Counted from the first letter of the stretch, positions 10,170 through 23,677 are shown. The stretch: DNA of 64,000 bases from Ectocarpus siliculosus (GCA_000310025.1 FN648545.1:92553-156552), one strand, 5' to 3'. Numbers and translations are program-made. Notes: generated from the sequence alone by a model not told the origin.

Positions 10170-13100
10170 AAATAGCACGGGAGTAGATTGCGAGGCAGTG
10201 GCAGAAATGACGCGGGGCACAACCGGGAACTCACGTTTCTCTTGTTCGCTGTCGCGCTCCGTTCCCCCTTCGTCGAAGGCGTGGAAGTCGGTGAAGGTTG
10301 GTGAACGGATGCATCCTATCGATGGAGAGGAATGTGCGGGCATTTTTGGAAGGTGCGGCAATAGAAGTGAGTGCAGGGCCCGGTCATATTGCAGTTGCGT
10401 CAAGCGTAACGAACGATGGAAAGCGGGAAGTGAGGGATATTCCAAGAACGATGTCATGCTGCACGTGTCATAGTGGGTAGGGGGATGTGCGTGCACACAG
10501 GGGTCGATGCAGGAGGAAGGGAAACGTGGTGGACCATATATTGTTGTACGTGGACAATAATTTGATGTAGGGCAACAACATACGCATGGGCGGAGGTTGT
10601 GGTTATGATAAGAATAACCTGGGGACGAAAACAGGATAACAACATTGCAAAGAATGAACGAGTAAATATTGGGAGCGGAAGGCTGCTGTCCGTTGTGCGT
10701 GCATGTACGAAATATTCCTACCGGTGCTTGGTGTCGATTGAAGTCATTTAGGGCGACATGCAGTTGGAGGGGTATCGAAAGCTTGTACCCCACCACCAAT
10801 GCGGCAGGGGTTGGGGCGGCACGTGATTCGTTATAATTCCACGACAAATTTATATGCAACGCATGTATGCAGATAGTTCACCATGCTTGCTTGTGTTTGG
10901 TCACCTCGTCCTCGGCGATTGTTTATCTCGTGCCTGTTGGGCTTTGCGAACATGTCGACGTCTTCATTCCGTCCCCATGCACCGCCTGTTGTTGCCACCC
11001 CTAACGTGTCGTCTTTGTTCTTCAGTAAGGAAATTATTGCCGGTGGAGATACCACGCGCACACTTTACCCACAAGATAGTGTGTTGTTTTTGTTGTTTGT
11101 TGTTGTTTTTCTTCACCTTAAACTCGTGTCAGTTGCTAATCCCAAAATCTAGCAAAGACTCGGCCCGTGGTCACAAAAATGCTAAAGCCATCAGAAGATC
11201 TAAAGAACACGCACACTATTTGCAAGACAAGGGTACACAAGCCCAAGGAGGTACACCTACAATCCCTGCAGCACGTTTGCGTGCTCACAACTGAACTACA
11301 CGCCCACACACTACAATTCGACTACAGCAGGCGGCATCACCCCAAAATGAATGTTTGTCGACTACAGCGTACTGCTGTCTGAAGTGCTGTCTGCACAAAT
11401 ATCACCATGGTGTATGGTGCACAACAAGCTCGGGGCATGCAGCTGCTGTCTGAAGTGCTGTCAGAATGGATCCGTGGACATACAATGAAGAAGAACAACC
11501 AACCAAAGCCATCATCATTGCACTTGACAATCGCCCGAATGTGTGGAACCTTCCAATGCATGCACCCCATGCCATTCGACTCTATCCTCTAATGTGAACC
11601 GCGCTGAACCACCACCGGTCGAGACGACCCGCACTTTATGAACCGTATTTTTCACACTCCAACAGATCGATCCCACAACCTACCTGCTGTAATGTAGAGC
11701 CAGTTTTTCAACGTCATGACGCACGTGACTTCGAGGTAAGAGGTAAATTATTTCCCTTTTCGCGTTCCATCCTTCCCAAAGATCCACTTACTTTCCTTTG
11801 GTCATGACATTTAGCTCCAGTCTCCACATATCCACACCACCAACCTCCCTTTCCCGTATCTTCCTCGAATGTTCAAAGAATAGTCCACAATTTTTTGTCG
11901 GGATTCTTACCTCTTCATATCTGGTGGGCTGGTGCATATTTTGAAATCCGTCGACTCCTGCCTCCGTTCCCCCCGACCCACCTCCCCACAACAACACAAC
12001 GACATTCTTCCCGACGTCCCTCCCACAAGTCTCCCCGACACCCGTCCACGACATCGACATGGCTCCTACGACGCGAGGCAAGCGCACTCCCAGCGCCAAT
12101 GCAAAAGTACTCTCGCCGTTTCCTCTCAACGTTTTTACACAATACCGGCGCCCGCCGAACCATATGTGCGGCTTGCCTTCGCACGACCACGTAGACGCCC
12201 ATGATCGCGCCTTCCCCCAGGACACGGCACAAACACGACTCATACGTTGACCACGTCCATACCTTCTACACCCACCTTCCCTCGCCTCTTCTTGCGAAGC
12301 GGTCACCGCTAATCGATTTTGTGAAAACCTCTTCCAACGAAAGTGTCTACTTCGCACCCCTACTCAAGAACACCCGTCAACGTTTTCTCACCCTGCCTCC
12401 GTCCCTTCTTCCCTTCTTCGTTCACGCCTCGACGTCCCGTTACACTTTCATAGGCCGCCTTCGCCACCGCCAGCACGGGAGCGACTCCAACCAAGAACAC
12501 ACCCTCCCCCAGGAAGGGGAAGGGCAAGGTCCGCGATCCTCATGTGAGTACGTTCAGCACGTAGATACCGTCCAAAAAGCAACTTACGGCGTTCCGCAAG
12601 ATTTTGTTTTTTTCCAAATCTTTCCTTTGTCGCGCGCATGCGTGTGTAGTCCTCCGTTTTTCCAGCAGCCTCAACCTTGCCCATGGCGCGTCCGCGAACC
12701 TCGACCACCATGACATTTCTCGGCCCCCGTCTCCAACTGAACATTGCTAGCTCTAATCGATCTGCTCGTCCTGTGCTTCCCATGCGACAACAACAGCGAA
12801 CCTCGAACGGGTATGATGTTCTATGACTCGGTCGCATTCTTCATCCCTGACTCCGGAGATACTGCCATGTGCACCATCGCCCCGTCATCCCGACAACAAA
12901 ACACATGAACGACGTGCGTGCCATGCCTACAAATCCAACCATCATCCAACTTTTTACTACTCCTCATGCCAGCAGCTTCCGGCGTTCACCACCGCATGGT
13001 ACCATGAAAACACCGTGCGCACGCCACCTGCCCTACGTCGTCTTGGGCGATCAGTACCGATGTACGCATGTCGCGCCTGCAGGGATCAGGTGTACGTGTG

Positions 13101-14620
13101 TTCCCCAAATACCACACCTGTCGCCCGACATCCATTTCCAAAACGTGTTAACCTTTCTGACCGTCGAACGTCGGAATCTACCATTGCTGCAAGAAGCTCT
13201 ATGACCGACCGCGCACATGTATTCGTAGGATGAAGTGTGTACCAGCATCCTGTCGTGGTGTTCACAAGATCAACATGGACCTCTATCGGTTCAAAAACCC
13301 TTCACAACTTCTCAACTTCAACAATCGTCAGCCAGCTGCTCCGAATATCTTTGTAGAGTCGAAAACGTACAATAATCTATATTACATTCGTAATACCGCT
13401 ACAATACCATTCATTATTGAACTCAGGCCAGGTAAAAGACAATAATAGCTGCTGATCGGTATTGGTGACGTGGTTGGGACTTTCCGTATTCCTTATGGGC
13501 ACAGAACCTGCTATACCTGCACCGCACACCTCGACGATCGGATACATAATGTTGAAAGATCCACTCTGTCTACGGTACACGGAACGAATCATACATCCGT
13601 GATCTCGGAGATTCAAGTCAGATATTCGAACACGTGCGCGAAGTGTGTGTGTCATCGCACCTCTTAGGGATGGTGAATACAGCGGTAATCCTCGGGCACA
13701 CATTGGCATGAGACGGCCGTTCTGCTCGTTCTGTGTGCCAAACGCGTTTCTCCTCGTTGACTCTCTGTTGATGGTATGGGAAACAGGTGACGGCGTAGGT
13801 CAAAGTACATGTGAATGCGGAAGATTTGTGATGTATGTGTATCGCGGATCTGTAGATGATACATGGGGAAATTGAAGGGGGAGAGTCGGTGGTCGAGACA
13901 GAGGGGTGATGCAATCGACATTCCGTGTGTGTGTATGGAAGCATGCTTGCAATCGTAATCCGGCGCCTGATGTTGTATTTCGCGTTTGCTGAATGCAGGT
14001 GGCGTGGCGGTCTCACGTATGAACACTGAACCGTTGCACGTGCTGGGGACGTGGGTCGAAGTTCCCATGACGGTCGTGGAAGGTTGCAGACTGGCGGAAG
14101 AAGAGGCTATGAACGATTCGAGAGAAATCGGGTGAGAAATGTCTGCATGTGTATGCATACGCGTAGGCATAGGTGTTGTGTTGAACGTACAGAAGAGGAG
14201 TAGAAGCGTTGATGACGCGGTTGGTTCATTTCGATCCTTTTTAGTTATGGGAGGATTATATGTGGACGGGCATGTCCATTGTTGGGCTTTATTTTAATTG
14301 TGGTCGATGCGGCGATGGCGATGAACGGCGTTCAGGTAAATACGTTTAGACGCATGGCAGACCCGTTGTCGCCATGGTGCATTCCGGCATTGTATTACGG
14401 TGGTACTGCATCGCGTGTAAGAGTCTTGTGTCACTCGTCATGGGTGTGTAATGTTTGTGTCACAATCGATGGACACTTATTATTCATATTATTGAACTTG
14501 TCCCATTTGCAGTGGTTCGATACCGAAAAACGTAAAAAAGGCGGTAGAACCACGTTGATATGCGCACAGCAACATATGCATACCATAGTTGTATCCCTCC
14601 GCCAGCACTCGTACGACGTG
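10170..14620. other. Gene-poor stretch, unrecognised short frames
   Basis: Both strands carry open frames of up to about 300 codons, but they are His/Pro/Ser/Thr-rich and match no family I know. An ATG-initiated plus-strand frame at 12059-12250 starts with a basic MAPTTRGKR segment and might be a first exon. Frames at 12684-12920 and 13275-13445 look mildly protein-like. None has enough support to call. No repeats above 50 bp were noticed. Confidence 0.4.
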
Positions 14621-14693
14621 GCGGTAGATGTATATTCGACGCATGGTGTGTTTTGTCGACGTTCTCCGTCATGGCAGGGAAGTGATCGGCTCG

Positions 14694-15448
14694 ATGGCTT
14701 CCTTCGAGGGGGAGTTGGAGGCGGCAACGACGCCATTGCATAATGTGGTAAATGCAAACGTTGCCGCAAGGCTAATCATGGACGGAATGAAGCCGACGTC
14801 GAGGGATGGTACAGGGGACCATCCGTTACATCTTGTGGAGGATCCCGTAGTCGCGGTGATGTTCATTGCTGGTGGTGGTAATGTAAACGCGAAGAACGGA
14901 ATGGGTTTGAAACCCCTTCACATGGCATCAAATGTCAGTGTCGCGTCTGTATTGGTCGCTAATGGAGCGTTCCTTTTTCCCGCACAAATACTGGACGGAG
15001 TAGTATCTATTGGGCGAGGAACGATTCAATTGCGCGGGTATTGCTGGCACGTGGTGTGGACGCGAATGATCGAAGATATGGGGTTGGGGACACACCTTTG
15101 ATGCACGCTCTCACATTGGAAATGTGTAAGGTGCTGATTGAAGGTGGTGCAGTGGTTGATGCGGTCGATGCACAGGGGAGGACAGCGTTGTTGAAAATGT
15201 GTGAAATATTGGGGAAGGCACACAAACGTGACAAAGACAGATATGTACAAACTATTGAGTATTTGGCAAGAGAGGGCGCGTCTTTCGAGATTATGTATAC
15301 TGCAGGTGATGGCGTTCAAGGGTTGTCAGGGGAACAGTTTGAGCCAGTCGTGCTGCCCATTTGGAAGAGGACCATGGTGGGAAAAATGCAGAAGGTAATC
15401 GAAAAGCAGGGTCTCAGTCACAATGGCGATGGATGGACATGTCCGTGA
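14694..15448 (+). pseudogene. Ankyrin-repeat gene with one frameshift
   Basis: From ATG 14694 the frame shows ankyrin-like repeats: TPLH, DHPLHL and KPLHMA cores at spacings of about 30 residues, each followed by a helix pair ending in a G-G-x-V-N/D type loop. Similarity leaves this frame near the T-rich run at 14970-14980. It resumes in another frame from about 14978, giving RVLLARGVDAND, DTPLMHA, VLIEGGAVVDA and RTALLKM, and runs to the stop at 15448. One indel in the homopolymer would explain the break. Ankyrin repeats are protein-binding scaffolds. They are common in algal genomes and in large DNA viruses of brown algae, so a viral origin is possible but unproven. The ATG choice is the first in frame before the repeats. 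Confidence 0.6.
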
Positions 15449-16285
15449 CGGTATAATGGCGTATGTGTAAAGGGCCCAGTGGGCACAGGTGATCTAAATA
15501 AGAGCATGTCGATACGGTGCAGGTGATTGTTTCGTATTTGACGATATACGAATCGGTCTTTCGCACGAACCCGAATGATGGTAACGATGTTGTGTACGGT
15601 ACAATTCGTTGTCATTAGGCGAATGATGGTAAAGATGTTGTCGGCGGTACAATACGTTGTCGTTAAGAGGTTGAACATGGGAAATGCGTTCGGTGTGTCG
15701 GAGGTGGCGCAATGGTTGTCGAATTCAACGGTATCCACAACGGGATATGAAAGTGGGAGGGGTACGATACAATTGCGTAAATGGCATTGTTCCGACGACA
15801 AGAACGAGCACGGTGGGAATCGCTTTTTTTCTTTCTTAACTGTTGTTTTTGTCGTCACCGCCGTTGACCTGAAACCGAAAGTGTTCTGGGGTCGGTCGAA
15901 CACCGCGGATGTTGATTCTGGTCGAACGTCACGGTTCCCCTATGGTGGGATGACTGGACCTCCGAAACGGGATCATTCCTGTCGAGATAATTATATTTGC
16001 TGGAAAGTCTATGCCGAAGGGTTGTCTCCGTCGGTTAACAATACCCGGAAACTACGGTGTGCGCTTTGGGGAAGGCATGTATCATGGTGAGTATGATCAT
16101 GTCGGCGGGCTTGTGTACACGAAAAACGGCGACATATGAAGCCCGTGTAAGAAGGGGTGACAGGGCGCTATGAAGTCGACGTTATTATGGCCTCCTCTCC
16201 ATACGTCGTAATTTCGGAACTGGTCGACCATTGAGGTCGACTTACGTTGTAATAAAATTTGGTCACGCATGAAAAGGGAGTACCG
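15449..16285. other. Intergenic stretch with a short tandem duplication
   Basis: A 48-bp unit containing GAATGATGGTAA and GTACAATTCGTTGTC occurs twice (from about 15572 and 15620). A plus-strand frame runs from here to 16090, without a recognised domain. Confidence 0.4.
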
Positions 16286-16349
16286 CTATGAAGGAAATAT
16301 AAAAAAAACGTTGAGGACAACATCGCAAAATTCAACAGATGACGCAATG

Positions 16350-16915
16350 AATGGGAGGAGAAAGGAACGGGGGTCTTTACCGACGCTGGTACAATAGAAT
16401 GAATTTCTAAAAAAAAGGCAGAAAAAACGTGGAAAGAAACAAGAAACGATCGTAGGCGGGTCCCCCCAATTCTCCATCGGGCCTACGAAAAACGAAAAAT
16501 GTACGTACCGGACACCGTCCACAGGGCCTACGAAATACATACCGGATACGACAGTAAACGAATGGATCACCTACGCCGACAATACGGACATGGGAAGGTG
16601 GTCAAACCTAGTCCGCGTCGCGTACCAGCAATTGAAAACAACGTCGTGCACGCCGTGAAGCGCTGTAAAGGGGAGGACTACGCCAAAAAGGGGTGTTCCC
16701 TTTTGAAGAAGAAATTATAGGAACTCCAGGAAATACGGCAGGTGGGGTAATTGGATCTGAAACGAACGGGAGTCATTACCGACGCTGGCATAAAAGAAAT
16801 GAAAAAAAAAAAGAGAGAAAGAGCGTGAAAACAAGAAACAAACGACTGTAGCCAGGTCCCCCCAAGTCTTCAGTGGACGTACTAAAAAGGAAAAATGTAC
16901 CCCACTGGAGAGTAA
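16350..16915. repeat. Two diverged copies of a 150-bp segment, about 395 bp apart
   Basis: Copy one (about 16355-16510) and copy two (about 16750-16905) share GAACGGG, TTACCGACGCTGG, an A-rich stretch, AACAAGAAACRAACGA, GGTCCCCCCAA and GAAAAATGTAC in the same order. Copy one is followed by a plus-strand basic frame (16499-16720) ending in a Lys cluster. In copy two the equivalent frame is broken. Confidence 0.6.
16499..16720 (+). CDS. Small basic frame, possibly a terminal exon
   Basis: The 73 codons are rich in Lys, Arg and His and end in a KKKL tail. The frame starts inside the duplicated segment, and its upstream continuation has the phrase PPILHRAYEKRK in frame, so the true exon could begin earlier. 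No family is recognised. The presence of a broken second copy nearby argues for a duplicated, partly decayed gene. Confidence 0.25.
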   Translation: MYVPDTVHRAYEIHTGYDSKRMDHLRRQYGHGKVVKPSPRRVPAIENNVVHAVKRCKGEDYAKKGCSLLKKKL

Positions 16916-17014
16916 ACGATTGAAATATCGACGACCACAGCAACCACATGGCAAGGTGCCCCTCCCTGGCAAGTGTAAGACGGGCGGCGCCAAGAAGCGG
17001 AAGACGGGCAAGAG

Positions 17015-18980
17015 TTAGTTTTTTTTTGTTTGCCCTTTAGCCTAAGCCTAGCGATATCGTCGGCATAGTCGTTGTGACTTGGAGAATTGTAGCGGCATGT
17101 TCGTGTTGTAGGCTGGCCTCCTCTAGACTCGGCGCCAATCAACGGCGCGGGAGGGGGGCGGAAGGAAACAGCGAGGGAAGAGAGCAAACGAGAAGAGGCC
17201 GACCGTGTCGCACGGCATGTTGCGGATTGAAGCTGACTAGTATTTTTCTTTTGTTATTTTCTCCCCCCCCCCCCCCCCCCTTGCCGTCCCGTTTAAACTG
17301 GCTTCGTGGATATTCTGGCCCCTGGGCGAGTTGGTGTTCTCGTCTTTTATTTTATTTTTATTTTTATTAATGTTTTTTTTTACACTTTTATTTTCTTTGA
17401 TTTTTCCTCACATACATAACGTGTAGAGGGGAGCGGAGGGCTAAAAAACATTTTTGCTTCTGATTCTATTTTGCTGTTGTATTTTACCGCTCTGCTGACC
17501 CTTGGGGTCCATTTCATTTTGGTATATATTTTCCAGGTATGTTAACCTGTGACCACGGAAATTGACCGAGTCAAGTGTTGGATTAGTACGGAGAGATTCA
17601 GACCGAAAGAGGTCCTGGATAGAGAGAACGGGATGTTTTTTTTTATGTGAAGAAAATAACAACAACAACAACAACAACAACAACATTCGTGTCCACTTGG
17701 AGGTTTTTGGTAGCAGCGTGTGTGTGATGCGCATTCGCGATGAGAGTATCACGTGAGGCTTAGGAGATCTAAGGGCTCAGTGGTTGGGCTTTCGTAGTGA
17801 TGTCTTGTGCAGGTGTGTGGGGAACAGGTGCTACATCTTCGATTGTGCCCAAATCGTTGCGAGCTTGCTTTTATGCGCAACAGCAGGGGGGCGGGCTGTT
17901 TGCATATTTTTGTTTTTCTATTTGATTCTTCACCAACGGCAGAAACTTGTCCAACGGTAGAAATACGGATGTCGTGTAGGCGAGTGCGCTCTCTATCGTT
18001 TAGTGGATGTTGGATAATTTATTTGGAGACAGGATACGACGTGTCGTAGTGACTGTACTCGTGGTTGGTGCCCTCGTGCTTCCGAATGGTGATTTCGGCT
18101 GGCTGGTCGGTTGTGGGGATTGTATTTTTTCCGCTTGATTTCGGCTAACTTTCTTGTCATGTGTGGATTGTTTTTTTTCGAGGGAACGTAACATGTCGTA
18201 TCGTGCGCGATGATGATCAAGCGACGTTCAGAATGGAGATGCCTGAAGTCGTTAGTCGGCTATCGTAGCGATGTGATACTATCGTGTTTCATGCACTTAT
18301 ATTTGGAGGTTTGTGTTACTTGTATTTTGGGACATTGAAAGAACACCGTGTGTCATGCGATCTGCGGTTAAAGTCAGTGAGGCTCAGAATGGAGGTGCAC
18401 GAGATCATTGACTGGCTGTCGTAGATTGTGTGTTATCATTATGTTCACAAGGAAGGGCGGTTTCTTCTGTGTTGGCGTACTGCATACAAGTATCATATGC
18501 CATACCCCTTGTAGCAGTACGATCTTTTCATGTTTTGCGTTGACAAGGTGTTGAATTGCCTTAGGATAACGGCAGATGTCTGCACTATATATTGTCTGTT
18601 CCCGTTTTCTAGTGGCTTTATTTAAATCCCACGGAGCGGGGGGGGCGATGGAATGAGAATTATTGATGTAAATGCAACGACAGTTGCAAGCGTCATTTAT
18701 GTGTTGGGTTTTTGGACGTTATTCTGTCTTTGCAGTCCTGGGTATTTCTGGATGTTGTATTGAAGGAAGGATTTGGTATGTGCTGATTAGTAAATGGTTG
18801 GGGCCTACGTGCTTTCCGAATAATGATTACGTGCTGACCAAGATTTTGAAAGGTACGGTGTTGTTTGAGGTTGTTGATTCTGATTTGATGACGCGTTTCC
18901 GGTATTGTCCGTTGTTCTGCAAGACGCAACGCTGATGTAATGATGAATCTTGTTGGTTATTTTTCCAAGAATATTTCTGG
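17015..18980. other. Gene-poor, low-complexity stretch
   Basis: It contains a C-run (about 17264-17280), T-rich sequence (17340-17410) and an (AAC)n run of about ten units near 17656-17686. Frames are short and uncorroborated. No gene is called. Confidence 0.5.
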
Positions 18981-19029
18981 ATTTTTTTACGGATTGAGTT
19001 CTCTCAAGGGGGTAAGGTAAGTAGGGTCT

Positions 19030-19290
19030 TGACGTATGAGGTATATCTTTAATGGTATATTTTTGTATGTTTCAAGTTGCCGTTCCTGGAACGGTACATG
19101 CATGTAATTCGCTTGGACGACAGTACCTTTATCCAAGCAGGGGGCTGTTTGTGGTACTTGGGTAAAGATACTGGTCTGAGATGGATTTCGGGGATACGCA
19201 GTTGGGGTTGTGGTTTGACCATCTGGTATTGCGAGGACCTTTTCACCCTCGCAGAGACCACAACCTAATAACACAAGAGCAAAAACAACT
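19030..19290 (-). repeat. Diverged LTR fragment related to the 3375/8150 LTRs
   Basis: Read on the minus strand, the segment contains GCGTATCCCC, a spacer, then CCAAGTACCACAAACAGCC. The copia LTRs at 3640-3690 and 8395-8455 have the same blocks in the same order and spacing. It is probably an old solo LTR or fragment of a related family. Its ends were not found. Confidence 0.5.
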
Positions 19291-19394
19291 TCAAGGGGCG
19301 CCTTCGGAGATTGTCGGCAGCGAGCTAAGCATTAGCCCTAGCGCCAGCACACAAGCAAAACTTTCATCAAAGGACACACAGTCAACCCTATGTT

Positions 19395-19985
19395 CATATG
19401 ACGTCACTTGCGTAAAGGTGGAGAAAGTCACGCACGTGATATGTACCGTGCACTGATCATGCACTTTAATGAAAGTGACGAAATCGTTCGTCACTTGTCT
19501 TCACTTTCGTAAAAGTGACGAAAGTCACGCACGTGATATGTACCGTGCACTGATCATGCACTTTAATGAAAGTGAAGAAATCGTTCGTCACTTGTCTTCA
19601 CTTTCGTACATGTGACGAAAGTCACGCACGTGATAGTATCGTGGACTAGTTCTGCACTCTTATGAAAGTGACGTGCAAGTCACTTTCATAAAAGTATCAT
19701 TCACTTTCACCGTGAAATGACTCTCGTAATAGTGATTTGACTGTTGTAGGAGTGTCTGTGAAAGTGAGTGTGGCTTTCACTTTCATTGTGGGAGGGAGTG
19801 ACGTTTATAACAGTCAGTATCACTTTTGTGAGAGTGACTATCACTTATATACAAGTGACGTCACTCTTATGAAAGTGTCTATCGCTATTACAAGAGTGCT
19901 CCTCACTATCATTAGAGTGCTTCTCACCGTTGTAAGAGTGACAGTTCACTATTATAACAGTGAATCCATTTTCACGATAATGTGG
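19395..19985. repeat. Array of AAAGTGA/TCACTTT palindromes with 97-bp tandem units
   Basis: Three tandem units start at GTCACGCACGTGAT (19427, 19524 and 19621). They contain paired TCACTTT and AAAGTGA words that form short palindromes. From 19680 to 19980 the tandem order is lost, but CACT(T/C)-AAGTG pairs continue every 15-30 bp. A perfect TGACGTCA lies at about 19399 and CACGTG recurs in each unit. These are classic bZIP/bHLH core sites, so the array could be a regulatory cluster or a hairpin-rich satellite. Confidence 0.75.
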
Positions 19986-20584
19986 GATGCCCGGGGGGGA
20001 ACAAGTCAACAAATCCCTCCGCGCAGGGAAATCTTGCCTTCCTCACTTATGTACCGTAGAATATCCACTGTTGTTTGAGGTATACACATGTATGTATGCA
20101 TTCCGTATCCGTTCCGTATATTGTTGCTGTTCCTTGCATGCACCATGCATTGGAAACGCCATGCCCGTTAGTCGGCGCTCTCTTTTATGTGTGACGACGT
20201 GATATATTCTTAGTGTACTGAAGCCGCTATGCACACTAGACTACATCAAGTACGTAAATACGTCCATCATCGCCGCGCTGCAAGTACGATGCAAAAGTAG
20301 ACGGAGCGCAAGCAGTAAGGTTGTCGCCGACAGGTTAAACCCGTTGGAACCTCCAGTTGCGGTCATGAGCGTTCGGTTGTGTCTCGCCACACGAAACAAG
20401 TAGTTCATGACGGATTGTAGCCAGCCGCAGCCAAGGCATGGCTCCCTGCTGTCCCCGATTTTTGGTGTCTCGTATATTCCAGGAACCCTCTTTCGATACG
20501 CCGATTTCGTTACCCCCCGGGACACGCGGGGAATACCGTGGAAATCGTGTGGATCAAATTCCAGTGCCGTTCTGCTCCGCGTGT

Positions 20585-23500
20585 TTACTCCTCTTCGTCG
20601 ACCGGCGCCCGTTGTTGAAATCCGTTTATCCTCTTGGTCTGACGAGACTTTCCTTGCTGCCCCTCCGGGTTTCCGGGTTCCTCTTTGGCCCCCGATCGAT
20701 GCTGAAGAGGTTGCCTTCTACCGTCCTTTTTCGGCCTCCCCTTCTTGGGCGCCTCTCCAGGATTTTGGACGCCTGTGCCTCCCGCGGACGAGTTGAGAAG
20801 ATACCGCAGAAAGTCCCCAACCTTGTCCTGGACGGACAGCGCTTGATCCAGGGGCACGGACCTCATTATATCTCCTACAAGCTCCTTGCTCTTCGCCATC
20901 AGATGGGCGTAGACTCGACGCTTGTCGGAAGCGCTTCTATCCTGCGCGGCGCGCCCCGGTTCAGCAGGATGTATGCCATCCACCGCCTCATCGCATGTCG
21001 GTCCCCAGTAGTTCTTGTCGCTGCGTTCGTCATGGCCGTCCCACCCTACGCCGTGGCCTGACGACGACAGCACCGATGAGATGCTCCACGGCGAATCTTT
21101 GCCATCTTCTCTTCGACGCCAACGGTTGTGGACACATGCGCCGTTGAAGGTATGGGTGAAGGACATCTCGTCGCTTTCGCCAGTTCTCCCCATGAGGTTG
21201 ACAAGCACCGCAATAGCTGTAAACAGGAACATAGGTGGAAGGTGTCAGGTCCGAACACCACGAGGTGGCCAGGTCTGTTCGCCGTCCACTTGTATCGAAC
21301 GGCCACGACCAGTTGGATAGGTACATCCGCGATTAAATCCCAAGAAGGCTGACAGCGACGTACGCGCCCACATAGTGTTGTCCACCGCAGCTTCGCCGGC
21401 TAACTGGTCTCCCTCGAGATCGGTATCAGGTGGTGCGACCTGAAGAATGTTGAGCTTGAGGCGCAATGAGCGAATCTTGGCGAGGTTGTGCTCATGGAGA
21501 GGCAGCGGGTCCCCATTCTCGTCCTCACGACCTGAATTCACCAACTCGGCGTCATACGACTGGGCTTCGGCAACCTTCGCTCTGACCTCCTGCGACAGAA
21601 TGAGGTTCGACAGTACGAAGATGTGTTGGATGGGGTTTCAGTTCGACTGGATGGTGTCTGCTTGTGCTTAAGCTTGGTAAACCACGGACACACCATCGCA
21701 CGAATTCAACAGCGGCACTTGCTGGCAGTACTGGCTAGCACCACAGGCTAGGAGCTCCTGCTTCACGGGTCTGAAGAAATTCTCCACGTGGATATCCCGG
21801 AAGGCCACGCCAGCGGCAAGGGGGGGTGTCGCTAACCTGCATGCATGGCATGAAACGCAGTCTTACATAATGTTTAAAGGAGGGAGAAATCCGCACACGA
21901 TGTCGATCCGCCACCAGTGTGTGTAGCTGTAGCTGCAGGTAGAGACAAATTCGCGTGTTGTGGAGCACATCGGAATACCGCATAAATCGAAGCACGCGGA
22001 TACCACCTGCTGCCATGGGTGACGAAAACAACAGACAAACTCACCTCGCAGTCGCTATGGCAATCATCTTGCTGAGACGTTGCAGGCGATCCCAAAGAGC
22101 GCACAGAGATAGCTTCTTGCCGACGCCAGAGTGTTTCGCCACCCCGAATAATCCTTCCGTGCGCTGAGTAGCAACCATGCCTAGCATGAGGACAGTGGGC
22201 CGGCAGCAGAACGCCCACTTGGTCTTGTTCCTACGACGGTTTACGACGCGGGTACCAGAGTGAATTAGTGAATATCGAGTGTAAAGACGCGGCATCGATG
22301 GCTCAAGCCAGGGCATAATGACAGCATTACGGCGCTTCCTCGAAATGTACGGAGGGAAGTTACTCACTTGATCAAGTCCGCTATGTATCCTTCGCACTTC
22401 TTGGCGGCCAGAAGTTGCTCCAACCGGGCCACTTGGTCGCAAACACCTGCCACCGGAGACAGTGGTAGACACAAGACACGCCAAAGGTTATGTTTCCGCT
22501 CGTTGTGGCGGGGCGAACGGGTGGGATAGACCAATGCATTCTCGCGGGGCCGTCATGTGGCGGCAACCTACGAGTGAATGCCATCGTACCTCCGGGGTAG
22601 CTGCATACGCTGCGTTTCTGAAGCAACGCATCATGTCGGTCTTGTCGTCATTGTTAGCAAATGATGACGAGCAGTTCTTGAGGACGTTCTTGAAGACATG
22701 CCACAAGCAGTGCAAATGCAGCGTCCCTGGCCAGCAAGAGGCTATTGCAGCCGTCATTGATCAGCGTCGCTCAAGATCACCTGTGGAAAAGGGAAAAAGT
22801 GATATGTCAACGGATGGGATAGGCCATGGACGGCGCGGTTATGTCGACAGCCACTAGATGCGTCTGCAGTACATGCCTCAACAAATATAGACGTCTATTT
22901 GTTCCTATCGCGAAGCGACTTTTTATTGTACATCATCCTGACCTCGTTCTACATGGACGCCATGAATGAGTGTTGTGAACATCGTAAGAGGGTCACCTTC
23001 GGCTTCCGCCCACCGGTAGCGGCCTCATATCTGTTCAGGATCCATTCGAACGTCTCCGTACACTCAGACCGCAGAAAGCCCTGCCCAAAATGCAGCTGCG
23101 ATTCTCGTCGCCGACGCCCACGACGAACAGAAGAGGGCACCGGTACCTACAGACAAACAATCAGCCCGAGTTACATGACGCATTGATACTTGTCCTTGCA
23201 GCACCAAATACCCCCACCATAAACGACGAGCGTGGATTTAAAAAGGGCAACCATGAGCAGCTTAGCGTATCGAACGGTCCCACATTTGCTGTGGAGACAT
23301 GCAACCTGTCGAAGGGGGTATTGTGTGCACCTGTTCGTGAACACCGTTGTATCCAGCTGTATGCAGCCCCCAAATCTTGCAATATGTTCTTGCTGTTGGA
23401 CGATAGCCCAAAACACATCCACCACTCGTCCCTGGGCATCCAGCGTGTGATCGCAGTACATGCCAGGTTCGCTTATCAGAGTCGCGAGGAAGTTGGTTGC

Positions 23501-23677
23501 GTCCTCGGGTTTCGCGTTCAACCCGTCGTTTACCTTCTGCATTTCGTTGTACACCTTTAGCACGAAAACGGCGTTACGAAACGAAATGCAAGGGAACGAG
23601 AGGGTAAATTCCTCCCGCCACCTAACACAATGACGGGGAAGAACTGCAAGAAGACTTGCCTGCCTCAACGGTGCCAT
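20585..23677 (-). pseudogene. MULE transposase, catalytic and C-terminal exons
   Basis: Exon-like blocks run from 23677 to 20585. The catalytic core follows the MULE pattern: Asp in the QLDTT strand, Asp in the LSDAD strand, and a C-terminal region where the Glu is expected before TQRTEG. A Cys/His-containing segment near 21230-21170 lies where MULEs carry a SWIM zinc finger, but I could not confirm the full CxCxnCxH spacing. The tail is basic and Pro/Gly-rich. The enzyme would cut and paste its own element. Frameshifts near 23090 (between YRCPLLFVVGVGDEN-type and GFLRSECTETF-type reading) and after LSDAD argue that it is inactive. Confidence 0.7.
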
